From positions 62,001-126,000 of the forward strand of contig UQLQ01000004.1 in the NCBI GenBank assembly GCA_900541905.1: a DNA stretch of 64,000 nt, read 5' to 3'. Shown piece after piece: positions 17,463-27,610 of the stretch. The notes beneath the pieces were generated by a model that was not told the DNA's origin, did not search any database, and was given only the letters and a program-made list of their open reading frames with translations. How positions within the stretch are numbered: the first letter of the stretch is position 1; each line of letters starts with the position of its first letter. The stretch is from an uncultured Oscillospiraceae bacterium (lineage in GTDB: Bacteria; Bacillota; Clostridia; Oscillospirales; Acutalibacteraceae). Made by a program: the position numbers and the translations under genes.

Positions 17463-17754
17463 ACCGAATATGAAATTAAGTAATAATACAACTGTAAGCT
17501 ATTATTCTTTGGTGGTTGCAATTGCAAAACGAGCAAGAGAAATTGCAGCAGAAGCAGAATTGAAAGGTGAAATTCTGGTAGAAAAGCCGGTAGATTTAGC
17601 AGTCAATGAATATATAGAGGGCGCATTTAGAATTGTAGAACCCAAAGAGTGCTCTGGAAAACAAGATTTAGAATATATGGAAGAAAATGAAGCGATGGAA
17701 GATGATATGTCTGCCAATGCAGAAGCGTTTCCCTCCGGTCATGTCGCTCTGTAA
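17455..17754 (+). CDS. rpoZ: DNA-directed RNA polymerase omega subunit
   Basis: A 99-residue omega subunit that helps fold and hold the beta-prime subunit. YYSLVVAIAKRAREIAAEAE and KPVDLAVNEYIEG are the family pattern. The C-terminal third is acidic and poorly conserved. The start overlaps the gmk stop and the order gmk-rpoZ-priA is classic. Confidence 0.9.
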   Translation: MIKPNMKLSNNTTVSYYSLVVAIAKRAREIAAEAELKGEILVEKPVDLAVNEYIEGAFRIVEPKECSGKQDLEYMEENEAMEDDMSANAEAFPSGHVAL

Positions 17755-17778
17755 AGAGTGTAATTAAGAGGTGTGTCT

Positions 17779-20235
17779 ATGGCAATGGTAACTGTGGCAA
17801 AGGTTGCAGTCGAAAATACCACATACCAATTTGATAAAGCATTTGATTACCTTGTGCCGCAGCATCTGTTAAAACAGGCAAAAGAAGGCTGCAGGGTAAT
17901 GGTTCCTTTTGGCTTTTCCAACAGTTGTCGTCAAGGTGTGATACTTGCGTTGGAACAGACAGAGGATGATGAAAAACGAAAGTCTGTTGTAACGGTGCTC
18001 GATGAAGCACCGTTTTTCACATCTGAACTTCTGAATATGGTTACTTGGCTGAAAGAACGCTATTTTTGTACCTTATATGATGCGGTAAAACTATTGTTGC
18101 CAACCGGTTTGAATATGAAGTTAAAAACCGTATATTCGTTGGCGGTACCGCTCAAAGAGATACAGCAGATATGTACGGAAGAAGAGTTGCTTTTACTCAC
18201 TTTTTTATCCCGTGTAGGTTCAGCAGATGCAGAGTTGCTTAAAAAGACGCCGGACTTGCTGCAAAATCCAAAATTGCCGGAACAATTGGTGAAAAAGGGA
18301 TGGCTTCATAAATCACAGGAGGCAGTACGGCAAATCAATGACGCTACTCAAAAAATGGTGCGTTTGACCGAGCAATATCGTGATGGCATACAAATGCCAA
18401 AGTTAACTGCAAAACAAAAAGATGTCTACCACACCTTATGTGATATCGGCACTGCTTCTGTGAAAGAAATATGCTATTTTACAGGTGTTACAACAGCAGT
18501 GGTACAGAATTTGGTAAAGCGTGGTGTTGCTGAGTTTTACGATATAGAAATATTCCGAAATCCATATGAAGCAATCGAATCAACCAAAGATACTCAGGCA
18601 ATTACGTTGTCCAATCAACAGCAAAGGGCTTTTCATCATTTAAAACAGCAGTATGAAACGGGAAAAGGTGGTGTTTCACTGCTTTACGGTGTTACAGGCA
18701 GTGGAAAAACCCTTGTGTTTATGAAGCTGATTGATGAAGTGTATCAACAGGGAAAAGGCGTTATCGTTATGGTGCCAGAAATTTCTCTCACGCCCCAGAC
18801 CATCGGCCGTTTCCATAAAAGGTACGGCAACCGAGTAGCTGTATTCCACAGCGCACTTTCTATGGGTGAACGGTTGGATGAATGGAAACGAGTGAAAAAT
18901 GGGCAGGCTCTGATTGCGGTAGGTACCCGTTCCGCTGTATTTGCCCCGTTTGAACATCTTGGGTTAATTATTATGGATGAAGAACAGGAATATACCTATA
19001 AGTCGGAATCCTCTCCGCGATACCATGCACGGGAAGTTGCAAAATATCGTTGTGCATACCACAATGCTTTATTGGTGTTGGCTTCCGCGACTCCTTCTTT
19101 AGAGAGTTACTTTATGGCTGAAAACGGCAGATATTCTTTGGAATCCCTGCCACATCGCTATGGAGATGCAAAGCTGCCGGAAGTCATTATTGCGGATATG
19201 AACGAGCAGTTGCCCACTGGCAATACAACAGCGTTCAGCAATGAGCTGATACAGGCGCTTGAAGAAAACCTGGAACGAAAAGAACAGTCTATTTTGCTGC
19301 TCAATCGCAGAGGATATCACACCTTTGTTTCCTGCAAACATTGCGGAGAGGTGGTCACTTGCCCAAGCTGCAGCATTTCTTTGACATATCATAGCGCGAA
19401 CAATCGGCTGATGTGTCATTACTGCGGCTATTCCGTTCCGTTTACGAAAGAATGTCCCAGTTGTCACGAACCGGAAGTGCGTTATACCGGTTCGGGAACG
19501 CAAAAGGCGGAAGAAGAATTATGCACATTATTTCCCAAAGCACGTATTCTAAGATTGGATGCAGATTCCACCATGCGCAGGCATGCATATGAAACCAAAA
19601 TGAAAGCATTTTCCAATGGGGAATATGACATCATTATCGGCACGCAAATGGTTGCAAAAGGATTGGATTTTGAGAATGTTACGCTGGTGGGGGTGCTTTC
19701 TGCAGACCAAGTTTTGTACAGCGATGATTTCCGCAGCAATGAACGTGGTTTCGATTTGCTGACTCAAGTAGTGGGACGTTCGGGACGGGGCACGAAAAGG
19801 GGCAGAGCAATTATACAAACGTACACACCGGAAAATCCTGTCATTGCACTTGCATCACATCAGGATTATGTTCACTTTTATGAACAGGAGATTTTGTTCC
19901 GCAAAGCAATGCTCTATCCGCCGTTTGCAGATATTGTCGTAATCGGTTTTGTAGGGGAACAGGAGTCCAAGGTTGCAAAAGCAAGTCAATTATTTTTAGA
20001 AATGCTGAGTCATTTGGCATCAAAAGAATACAGTGAGCTGCCGATTCGTGCATTGCGTCCTACACCGGCGCAAGTAGCTAAGGTAAGCAATAAATATCGG
20101 TATAAACTGATGATAAAATGTAAAAATAATCTAACATTTAGGTCGATGCTTTCCCGTTTGCTTGTGGCATGCGGAAAAGAAAAAGCATTTGCTGGGGTTA
20201 CTGTTTATGCGGACAGTAATCCTGATATGATTTAA
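17779..20235 (+). CDS. priA: Primosomal protein N', PriA helicase
   Basis: A 3-prime to 5-prime DNA helicase that reloads the replisome at collapsed forks. The 818 residues show the N-terminal 3-prime-end binding domain, Walker A GVTGSGKT, the DEEQ box (MDEEQEYTYKSE, where many PriA proteins have DEEH), and an eight-cysteine zinc region (CKHCGEVVTCPSC ... CHYCG ... CPSCHEPE). Helicase motifs V-VI appear as GTQMVAKGLDF and QVVGRSGRGTKRG. The ATG at 17779 behind AGAGGTG is chosen over GTG 17773. Confidence 0.96.
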   Translation: MAMVTVAKVAVENTTYQFDKAFDYLVPQHLLKQAKEGCRVMVPFGFSNSCRQGVILALEQTEDDEKRKSVVTVLDEAPFFTSELLNMVTWLKERYFCTLYDAVKLLLPTGLNMKLKTVYSLAVPLKEIQQICTEEELLLLTFLSRVGSADAELLKKTPDLLQNPKLPEQLVKKGWLHKSQEAVRQINDATQKMVRLTEQYRDGIQMPKLTAKQKDVYHTLCDIGTASVKEICYFTGVTTAVVQNLVKRGVAEFYDIEIFRNPYEAIESTKDTQAITLSNQQQRAFHHLKQQYETGKGGVSLLYGVTGSGKTLVFMKLIDEVYQQGKGVIVMVPEISLTPQTIGRFHKRYGNRVAVFHSALSMGERLDEWKRVKNGQALIAVGTRSAVFAPFEHLGLIIMDEEQEYTYKSESSPRYHAREVAKYRCAYHNALLVLASATPSLESYFMAENGRYSLESLPHRYGDAKLPEVIIADMNEQLPTGNTTAFSNELIQALEENLERKEQSILLLNRRGYHTFVSCKHCGEVVTCPSCSISLTYHSANNRLMCHYCGYSVPFTKECPSCHEPEVRYTGSGTQKAEEELCTLFPKARILRLDADSTMRRHAYETKMKAFSNGEYDIIIGTQMVAKGLDFENVTLVGVLSADQVLYSDDFRSNERGFDLLTQVVGRSGRGTKRGRAIIQTYTPENPVIALASHQDYVHFYEQEILFRKAMLYPPFADIVVIGFVGEQESKVAKASQLFLEMLSHLASKEYSELPIRALRPTPAQVAKVSNKYRYKLMIKCKNNLTFRSMLSRLLVACGKEKAFAGVTVYADSNPDMI

Positions 20236-20254
20236 AAGGAGTAAAGAGAAACAT

Positions 20255-20725
20255 ATGGCTATCAGAGAGATTGTAATAGAGGGCGACGATATTTTAACAA
20301 AAGTATGCCGTCCTGTTGAAAAATTTGACGAAAAGCTTGGAATTTTATTGGATGACATGAGGGAAACCATGGTTGATGCTGACGGTGTGGGGCTTGCAGC
20401 GCCGCAAATCGGTATATTACGTCGTGTTGTGGTAATCGACATCGGTGAAGGCTTGGTAGAACTGGTGAATCCTGAGATTATCTATGAAGAAGGAGAACAA
20501 GAAATGCAGGAAGGTTGTCTTTCTTGTCCTGGTGTATATGGTATGACAAAACGTCCTGCAAAAGTTAGAGTGTCTGCTCAAAACAGAAACGGAGAGCGTT
20601 TTGAATTCGAAGCGGAAGAATTGTTTGCAGTAGCTTGCTGTCATGAGATTGACCATTTAAACGGTATTTTGTTCCGTGAACATGTGGTGCGTATGATTGC
20701 TGAAGAAGGTCATGAATTACCGTAA
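20255..20725 (+). CDS. def: Peptide deformylase
   Basis: Removes the formyl group from nascent protein N termini. The 156 residues contain all three motifs: GVGLAAPQIG, EGCLSCPG (metal-ligand Cys; the second Cys of this block is at a position that is usually aliphatic) and CCHEIDHLNG, with the HExxH metal site. AAAAGGAG precedes the ATG. It pairs functionally with fmt directly downstream. Confidence 0.96.
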   Translation: MAIREIVIEGDDILTKVCRPVEKFDEKLGILLDDMRETMVDADGVGLAAPQIGILRRVVVIDIGEGLVELVNPEIIYEEGEQEMQEGCLSCPGVYGMTKRPAKVRVSAQNRNGERFEFEAEELFAVACCHEIDHLNGILFREHVVRMIAEEGHELP

Positions 20726-20776
20726 GTTAATGTATGATTTGTGTATAAAAATACAAAAATAATAAGGGTGACAACT

Positions 20777-21706
20777 ATGCGTATCATTTTTATGGGAACT
20801 CCGGATTTTGCGGTACCGTGTTTACAAAAGTTAATTGATGCAGGTCATGATATTTGCGGTGTATTTACGCAACCTGACAAACCAAAGGGAAGAGGATATA
20901 CACTCATGCCGCCTCCTGTCAAAGAGTTGGCATTGCAGCATGGATTGACTGTATATCAGCCAACCACTTTGCGAGACGATAAAGTACAGCAGCTAATAGC
21001 AGAGTTACAGCCGGAATTGATTGTGGTTGTAGCATATGGAAAATTACTTCCAAAAGCAGTTTTGGATATTCCGCCAAGAGGCTGTGTGAACGTACATGGC
21101 TCTTTACTGCCAAAATACCGCGGTGCGGCGCCCATTCAGTGGACCGTATTAAACGGTGATGCAATTGCGGGCGTAACTACCATGTTTATGGGAGAAGGCT
21201 TAGATACAGGCGATATGCTGCTGAAAGCAGAGACACCTGTTGGAGAAAATGAGACTTCCGGAGAATTGTTTGAGCGCCTTTGTCATTTGGGTGCAGATTT
21301 GCTTATTGATACTATAGATGCCTTAAAAGATGAAACGATAACGCCAATTCCTCAAAATGAGGAAGAAGCAAGCTATGCAAGTATGCTGAGCAAAAAAGAT
21401 TCTCCCATAGATTGGAATAAAACGGCGCAGCAGGTGCATAATCAAGTAAGAGGCTTGTCTCCTTGGCCCGTTGCCAATACTATGTATCACGGAAAACAAT
21501 TAAAAATTCATCAGACATTGGTTTCTTCTAAGGAACATGGTAACCCCGGCGATGTAATAGAAAAAAATAATAAATTTTTCGTTTGCTGTGGTGACGGTGC
21601 TGTAGAATTGGTAACGGTTCAGTATGAAGGCGGTAAAAGGATGTCTGCAAAAGATTTTTTCCGAGGACGGCCTCTGAAAGAAAACGAAAACTTACTGACG
21701 CAATAA
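20777..21706 (+). CDS. fmt: Methionyl-tRNA formyltransferase
   Basis: Formylates initiator Met-tRNA using 10-formyl-tetrahydrofolate. It has 309 residues; MRIIFMGTPDFAVPCL starts the catalytic domain, with VNVHGSLLPKYRGAAPIQW as the folate/active-site block and a C-terminal OB-like tRNA-binding domain. The ATG at 20777 follows AAGGGTG; the frame extends 12 codons upstream without support. The def-fmt order is conserved. Confidence 0.96.
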   Translation: MRIIFMGTPDFAVPCLQKLIDAGHDICGVFTQPDKPKGRGYTLMPPPVKELALQHGLTVYQPTTLRDDKVQQLIAELQPELIVVVAYGKLLPKAVLDIPPRGCVNVHGSLLPKYRGAAPIQWTVLNGDAIAGVTTMFMGEGLDTGDMLLKAETPVGENETSGELFERLCHLGADLLIDTIDALKDETITPIPQNEEEASYASMLSKKDSPIDWNKTAQQVHNQVRGLSPWPVANTMYHGKQLKIHQTLVSSKEHGNPGDVIEKNNKFFVCCGDGAVELVTVQYEGGKRMSAKDFFRGRPLKENENLLTQ

Positions 21707-21720
21707 AGAAAGGTGACTTC

Positions 21721-22428
21721 ATGGGCTTTTACTATTTCGATTATACGTATTTGTTATTTTTGGCGCCTGCAATTATCATTACAATGATTGCGCAGATTGG
21801 CGTGAAAACAACATTTAATCAATATTCCAAGGTTTTGAATATGAAAGGGCTGACAGGAGCTGCCGCGGCACAGCGCGTTTTGGAACACGGTGGTTCTTTA
21901 TTAACGCAAGTACAAATGACAGGCGGACATTTAACTGACCATTTTGACCCAAAAACCAATATCATCCGTTTGTCACAAAGTGTATATGGCAGCGCAACCG
22001 TATCAGCTGTTGGGGTGGCAGCCCATGAAGCGGGTCACGCGGTTCAGTATGCAACAGGTTATGGACCTATCAAATTCAGGACTGCTATTTATCCGATTGT
22101 AAGTATTGGCTCTAATTTATCTATGCCGCTGATTTTAATTGGTCTGCTGCTTCCCGTACAATATAACTTTGTTGTGTATATCGGAATTGGATTATATAGT
22201 TTGTCTGTCTTGTTCAGTCTTGTGACATTGCCCGTAGAATTTAATGCAAGTTCCAGAGCCTTGCGCTATTTGGAGGAGACAAACTCTTTAACGGCAGACG
22301 AATTGGTTGGAGCAAAAAAAGTACTGCGTGCGGCAGCAATGACATATGTTGCTTCTACATTTGTAGCATTGCTGTCTTTATTAAGACTGATTTTAATTTT
22401 TGGCAACAGAAGAGGAAGACAATCATGA
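21721..22428 (+). CDS. yugP: Neutral zinc metallopeptidase, YugP family
   Basis: A 235-residue membrane protein of the Zn_peptidase_2 (YugP) family. HEAGHAVQYATG carries the HExxH zinc site after an N-terminal membrane helix; at least three more hydrophobic segments follow. Physiological substrates are not known. AAAGGTGACTTC precedes the ATG. The stop overlaps the rsmB start (ATGA), and this fmt-yugP-rsmB order is seen in Bacillus relatives and Clostridia. Confidence 0.9.
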   Translation: MGFYYFDYTYLLFLAPAIIITMIAQIGVKTTFNQYSKVLNMKGLTGAAAAQRVLEHGGSLLTQVQMTGGHLTDHFDPKTNIIRLSQSVYGSATVSAVGVAAHEAGHAVQYATGYGPIKFRTAIYPIVSIGSNLSMPLILIGLLLPVQYNFVVYIGIGLYSLSVLFSLVTLPVEFNASSRALRYLEETNSLTADELVGAKKVLRAAAMTYVASTFVALLSLLRLILIFGNRRGRQS

Positions 22429-23759
22429 AAAATGCCAGAACCGCAGCCCACGCGGCGTTGCTCCAAGTAGATGTAAATGCGGGTTATTCCAACATTGTAA
22501 TTGATAAGGCGATCAAAGAAGCAAAGCTGGACCAGAGAGATGCTTCTTTGGCCGCAGCCATTTTTTATGGTGTGCTGGAACGCAGAATTACATTGGACTA
22601 TATCATCAATCAGTTTTCCAGAATACCTGTAAAACAGATGACACCTGATATTTTAGAAATTTTGCGTATGGCGTGTTATCAGATTTTATATATGGAAAAA
22701 ATTCCCCACTCGGCTGCTGTAAATGAAGCTGTTAATATGGCAAAGCAGACCAAAGGAGGAAAATCCCCCGGGTTTGTAAATGGAGTGTTACGTGGACTGC
22801 TTAGGGGCAAAGAACAAATCCAAATGCCCAATGAGAAACAAGAACCTTTGCATGCTTTGAGTATCGTGTATTCTTGTCCCAGGTGGCTCATACAATTGTG
22901 GCAAGAGGCTTACGGCAAAGAACATACGCTGGGAATTTTAAAAAGTTTTTTTGATAAGCCTCCCCTGTATGCCAGAGTGAATACAACGAAAATTACAACA
23001 GAGCAGTTAATTGAGCGTTTGGAAAAAGAAAATGTATGTGCAAAGGCGGTATCGTGGTTGCCGGGGGCTGTTGAGCTGGAACAGACCGGTTCTGTGGCGC
23101 ACTTACAGGCATATGAAGAGGGCTTGTTTCATATACAAGATATATCATCTCAATTGTGCTGTTCTATATTGGAGCCAAAATCGGGACAAACCATTGCAGA
23201 TCTTTGTGCAGCTCCCGGCGGCAAAACATTTACTATAGCAGAGCGAATGGAGAATCAAGGAAAATTGCTTTCGTTTGATAAATACAAAGGTAAGGTAGGT
23301 ATGATTCGACAAGGAGCAAAACGATTGGGATTATCCATTGTAGAAGCTTCCATTCGAGACAGCAGCAATCCAAAAGAGGAACTGCTGTTTGCAGACGGCG
23401 TATTGTGCGATGCGCCTTGTGCAGGTTTGGGAATTATTCGCAGAAAGCCGGAAATCCGTTATAAACCTCAGGAAGAATTAAAAGATTTACCCATGGTTCA
23501 GCGCAGTATTTTAAAAGAGGCGGCAAAACAGGTAAAGCCGGGAGGAACTTTGGTTTATTCCACATGCAGTTTAAATCCTGCTGAGAATGGAGAAGTAGCA
23601 GATTGGTTTTTAAAAGAACATTCGGATTTTCAGGCCAAGCCATTACATCTGCCTACTTGTATCAAACAAGTGGTGGATCAATCGGACAATCAGATTACAT
23701 TATTACCCCATATTCATGGAACGGATGGATTTTTTATTGCCGTATTTGTAAAAACATAA
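22425..23759 (+). CDS. rsmB: 16S rRNA (cytosine-967-C5) methyltransferase RsmB
   Basis: A 444-residue enzyme with an N-terminal NusB-like RNA-binding domain (TAAHAALLQVDVNAGYSN) and an SAM-dependent methyltransferase domain (ADLCAAPGGKT for SAM). Catalytic cysteines lie in DAPCAGLG and STCSLNPAEN. ATGA overlap with yugP indicates coupling; rlmN follows after 29 bases. Confidence 0.95.
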   Translation: MKNARTAAHAALLQVDVNAGYSNIVIDKAIKEAKLDQRDASLAAAIFYGVLERRITLDYIINQFSRIPVKQMTPDILEILRMACYQILYMEKIPHSAAVNEAVNMAKQTKGGKSPGFVNGVLRGLLRGKEQIQMPNEKQEPLHALSIVYSCPRWLIQLWQEAYGKEHTLGILKSFFDKPPLYARVNTTKITTEQLIERLEKENVCAKAVSWLPGAVELEQTGSVAHLQAYEEGLFHIQDISSQLCCSILEPKSGQTIADLCAAPGGKTFTIAERMENQGKLLSFDKYKGKVGMIRQGAKRLGLSIVEASIRDSSNPKEELLFADGVLCDAPCAGLGIIRRKPEIRYKPQEELKDLPMVQRSILKEAAKQVKPGGTLVYSTCSLNPAENGEVADWFLKEHSDFQAKPLHLPTCIKQVVDQSDNQITLLPHIHGTDGFFIAVFVKT

Positions 23760-23788
23760 TATAATATGGGGAAAGGAGTGTTTTTTCA

Positions 23789-24850
23789 ATGGAGCTGCAG
23801 GATATCAAATCCATGACGCTTGCAGAAATACAAGCGTCGTTTACAAATGATAAACTGCCCAAATTCCGTGCGTTGCAGGTATATCAATGGCTGCATCGCG
23901 GCGCAGAATCGTTTGACGAAATGTCAAATTTATCAAAAGAACTGCGTGAACAATTAAAGGAAAAATATTACATATCTGTAGCAACTGTTGAAAAAAAGCT
24001 TATTTCCAATTATGATAATACAGTAAAATATCTGTTTTCTTTTGCAGATAATTGTTGTGTTGAGTCAGTGGTGATGAAATACAAACATGGTTACAGTATT
24101 TGTATTTCCACACAAGTGGGCTGTAGAATGGGCTGCACATTTTGTGCTACGGGTAAAAGCGGTTTTAGTCGCAATTTGACTGCCTCAGAAATGTTGGCCC
24201 AAATACAAAGCGCCCAAAAAGATTTGGAGATTCAAATTTCAAATATTGTTTTAATGGGAATGGGAGAACCATTGGACAACTACCAACAGGTATTACGCTT
24301 CTTAGAATTGGTATCGTCGGATGAGGGTATGAATATTGGAATGCGACATATTTCGGTTTCCACTTGTGGTATTGTAGATAAGATTTACGATATGGCAAAT
24401 CGAAAATTGCAGTGTACACTTTCTGTTTCACTCCATGCTCCAAATGACAACCTTCGTTCACAAACGATGCCCATTAATAAAAAGTGGGGAGTTGCGCAGC
24501 TGCTGAAGGCCTGTAAGTATTACAGTGATACAACAAGGCGCCGTATTTCATTTGAATACGCTATGATTAGCGGTCTTAATGACAGTGACGCCCAGGCCCA
24601 GGAGCTTGCAGGAAAGCTAAAAGGAATATTAAGTCATGTAAACTTGATTCCCGTCAATGATGTAACGGGAAATCATTACAAAAAAAGTTCGACGCAAAGA
24701 CTGCATGCTTTTTGCAGTATACTGGAAAAGCATGGTATTACAGCTACTGTCAGAAGAACGTTAGGCTCAGATATTCAGGCTTCCTGCGGTCAGCTGCAGC
24801 GCAGGTATAAAGAGGAGGTGAACAACATTGAAAGTACACAGTCAAACTGA
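23789..24850 (+). CDS. rlmN: 23S rRNA (adenine-2503-C2)/tRNA methyltransferase RlmN
   Basis: A radical-SAM enzyme that methylates A2503 of 23S rRNA. It has 353 residues: N-terminal helical accessory domain (FRALQVYQWLHRG), CX3CX2C cluster motif in CRMGCTFCATGKSGF, GMGEPLDNY for SAM binding, and the C-terminal Cys in GSDIQASCGQL required for methyl transfer. AAAGGAGTG precedes the ATG. The last 23 bases overlap stp. Confidence 0.96.
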   Translation: MELQDIKSMTLAEIQASFTNDKLPKFRALQVYQWLHRGAESFDEMSNLSKELREQLKEKYYISVATVEKKLISNYDNTVKYLFSFADNCCVESVVMKYKHGYSICISTQVGCRMGCTFCATGKSGFSRNLTASEMLAQIQSAQKDLEIQISNIVLMGMGEPLDNYQQVLRFLELVSSDEGMNIGMRHISVSTCGIVDKIYDMANRKLQCTLSVSLHAPNDNLRSQTMPINKKWGVAQLLKACKYYSDTTRRRISFEYAMISGLNDSDAQAQELAGKLKGILSHVNLIPVNDVTGNHYKKSSTQRLHAFCSILEKHGITATVRRTLGSDIQASCGQLQRRYKEEVNNIESTQSN

Positions 24851-25556
24851 TGTTGGCTTGGTAAGGACTCTCAATGAAGATGCATGCCGTACCGGTTTGT
24901 TAGGGGAAAACGGTGCATGGGCAGTCGTTTGCGATGGCATGGGCGGTGCAAACGGCGGAGAAATTGCAAGCGAAACAGCGGTAAAAAGTATAGAAGAACA
25001 AATTCTTGCTTCTTATGAAGAAGATTTTAAAAGTGAAGAGATGAAGCTGATGTTAAGTACGCTTATTTTTCATGCGAATTCAGCTGTTTATGATATGGCT
25101 CAGGAAAACGAATCGTTAAAAGGAATGGGCACCACGATTGTAGTGGCAATTGTACTTGATAATGTTGCTCATATTGCCCATGCGGGAGACAGCAGGGCAT
25201 ATTTGCTTCACAACGGTAATATTATGCAAATTACAACGGACCATTCTATGGTTCAGGAATTGATTAAAAATGGAGACTTAACTGTGGAACAGGCTAAGGT
25301 GCATCCGCAAAAGAATATCATTACCAGGGCTTTGGGAGTGAATCCGGTCGTAGAAATTGATTACGAAAAAGTACCTTTGGCAAAAGATGATCGCATATTA
25401 ATCTGTACAGACGGGTTGACCAATTATATTGAACCTGAAAAGATCAGAAATCTTGCGGATGATATGGATTCTGTTTCTTTGGCCGATAGATTGGTTGCGC
25501 TGGCAAAAGAAAATGGCGGCGGAGATAATATTACAGTTGCGATACTCGATAACTGA
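24828..25556 (+). CDS. prpC: PP2C-type Ser/Thr protein phosphatase (PrpC/Stp)
   Basis: Removes phosphate from PrkC targets. The 242 residues show the PP2C metal-binding motifs RTLNEDAC, CDGMGGANGGEIAS, HAGDSRAYLL and GGGDNITV. The start is TTG at 24828, inside the end of rlmN, behind GAGGAGGTG with an 8-base gap. prkC follows after 16 bases, the standard phosphatase-kinase pair. Confidence 0.95.
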   Translation: MKVHSQTDVGLVRTLNEDACRTGLLGENGAWAVVCDGMGGANGGEIASETAVKSIEEQILASYEEDFKSEEMKLMLSTLIFHANSAVYDMAQENESLKGMGTTIVVAIVLDNVAHIAHAGDSRAYLLHNGNIMQITTDHSMVQELIKNGDLTVEQAKVHPQKNIITRALGVNPVVEIDYEKVPLAKDDRILICTDGLTNYIEPEKIRNLADDMDSVSLADRLVALAKENGGGDNITVAILDN

Positions 25557-25572
25557 TTGGAGTTGATAACAT

Positions 25573-27603
25573 ATGGATAAGTACACAGGAAAAAGACTGG
25601 ATGGCCGCTACGAAATTCAAGAATTAATTGGCGTAGGCGGTATGGCTGTTGTATATAAAGCATATGACACAATAGATGACCGAACGGTAGCGATTAAAAT
25701 TTTAAAAGATGAATTTTTGGGCAATCAAGAATTTATCCGCCGTTTTAAAAATGAATCCAAAGCAATTGCCGTATTGGACCATCCTAACATTGTGAAAGTG
25801 TATGACGTTAGTTTTGGAGACCGTTTACAATATATCGTAATGGAATATATCGACGGTATCTCATTAAAAGAGTATTTGAATCAACAAAAAGAAATCAGAT
25901 GGAAAGAAGCCTTGCATTTTACCATGCAAATTCTCCGAGCATTGCAGCATGCCCATGAGAAAGGCATCATTCATCGCGATATTAAACCCCAAAATATCAT
26001 GCTTCTGCAAGACGGTACCATTAAAGTAACGGACTTTGGTATTGCCAGATTCTCACATAGTGAAACACGTACCATGACAGATAAAGCCATTGGTTCTGTA
26101 CACTATATTGCCCCCGAACAGGCAAGAGGAGATTTAACAGACGATAAAGCGGATATTTACTCTGTAGGTGTTATGCTTTATGAAATGATTACGGGACAAT
26201 TGCCGTTTGAGGCTGACAATGCGGTTTCTGTGGCAATTATGCAGCTGCAGGCAGACCCAAAACCTCCGAGAGATATTAATCCAACCATTCCGATTGGTCT
26301 TGAAGAGATTACATTAAAGGCAATGCAAAAGACGCCTGCTCAACGTTATCAATCTGCGGCGGAAATGATGCAGGATATTGAAGCATTCCGTCAGAATCCA
26401 TTGATTACATTCAATTATAAATATGACCAGGAAGAAACTGCTACAAAATATGTGGATGCCACTACTGCAAATTCCACTACAGGTCCAATTCAATATGATG
26501 ACGATTTTGAATATATTGACGATGACATCAGCAGTCATTCAAAAGGCGGAAAATCAAAAGGCGGAAATAAAAATAAAGTTCCGATTATTGTGGTAAGCTG
26601 TTTGGCTGCCGCAATTGTGATTGCATTGGGTGTTGGTGCGTATTTCCTATTTTCTTCTATGGGAGGCGGCGGCAATACCAGCAGCCAATCCAGCAGCGAT
26701 GAAGTAGATTTACCAAACTTTGTAGGACAAAAATTAGAAGATATTCAAAATAATGACGAATATAAAAATTTCGACTTCAAAGTGGAAACAAAAGAGGATA
26801 ACACGGTGGAAGAAGGCGTTGTTATCAGCCAAAGCCCAAGCGGTTCCAAAAAAGTGAAGGCGAATGCACAAATTACTTTAACTGTAAGCAGTGGCAAAAA
26901 ACAAGTAGAAGTTACAGATTTAAGCAATATGACACAGGCAAATGCAGAAGCAGCCTTGAAAAAATTAGGCTTCAACGTGAAAGTACAAGAAATCAATGAC
27001 GATACGGTTGCAGAAGGTCAAGTGGTCAAAACAGACCCACAGGCAGGAAGTACTTTGGCATACGGCAGCACGGTTACTTTGTATGTAAGCAAAGGTCCGG
27101 AAATCAAAACGGTTTCTGTACCTACTGTAGTTGGTTCCGACCTTGATTCTGCAAAATCTGCTATTACAAAAGCGGGTCTTAAAGTTGGAAACATTACGTA
27201 TCGTGATGATTCCAAAACAAAGGGAACTGTTTTAGAGGTAAGTCCATCAGACGGAACCAGTGTAACACAAAATACAAGCATTGACCTTGTTGTAAGTTCC
27301 GGTGCCACTGAAAAAACTGCGAATATTGAATTTGATTTGCCGCCGAATGTGACTCATGATGTCACTATATATGTATATTTAGATGGCACACAATATCAGT
27401 CGCCTGTTACTGTAAACCCACAGCTAAAAGGTTATAAATATAAATTATCTATAACAGGAAAGAGTGGAAAACAAACATTATCTATTAGAATAGATAATAC
27501 AAATAATTATCGCACTTATACTTTGGATTTTGATAATGGAACTTGGAATCAAACAGGCTCCAAAGAATATGTAGATACGCAGGCAAGTACCGGGAACGAT
27601 TAG
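25573..27603 (+). CDS. prkC: Ser/Thr protein kinase with PASTA domains (PrkC)
   Basis: A membrane kinase that senses muropeptides and regulates cell wall and dormancy exit. The 676 residues comprise a cytoplasmic kinase domain (about 11-270; VGGMAVVYKA, HRDIKPQN, DFG in VTDFGIARF), a basic linker, one membrane helix (about 336-362), and three extracellular PASTA repeats (about 378-580) each ending in a TLTVSSGK-like strand. After them comes an additional beta-rich domain of about 95 residues (IEFDLPPNVTHDVTIYVYL) that is not a PASTA repeat. It is followed after 7 bases by rsgA. Confidence 0.96.
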   Translation: MDKYTGKRLDGRYEIQELIGVGGMAVVYKAYDTIDDRTVAIKILKDEFLGNQEFIRRFKNESKAIAVLDHPNIVKVYDVSFGDRLQYIVMEYIDGISLKEYLNQQKEIRWKEALHFTMQILRALQHAHEKGIIHRDIKPQNIMLLQDGTIKVTDFGIARFSHSETRTMTDKAIGSVHYIAPEQARGDLTDDKADIYSVGVMLYEMITGQLPFEADNAVSVAIMQLQADPKPPRDINPTIPIGLEEITLKAMQKTPAQRYQSAAEMMQDIEAFRQNPLITFNYKYDQEETATKYVDATTANSTTGPIQYDDDFEYIDDDISSHSKGGKSKGGNKNKVPIIVVSCLAAAIVIALGVGAYFLFSSMGGGGNTSSQSSSDEVDLPNFVGQKLEDIQNNDEYKNFDFKVETKEDNTVEEGVVISQSPSGSKKVKANAQITLTVSSGKKQVEVTDLSNMTQANAEAALKKLGFNVKVQEINDDTVAEGQVVKTDPQAGSTLAYGSTVTLYVSKGPEIKTVSVPTVVGSDLDSAKSAITKAGLKVGNITYRDDSKTKGTVLEVSPSDGTSVTQNTSIDLVVSSGATEKTANIEFDLPPNVTHDVTIYVYLDGTQYQSPVTVNPQLKGYKYKLSITGKSGKQTLSIRIDNTNNYRTYTLDFDNGTWNQTGSKEYVDTQASTGND

Positions 27604-27610
27604 GTGATAT

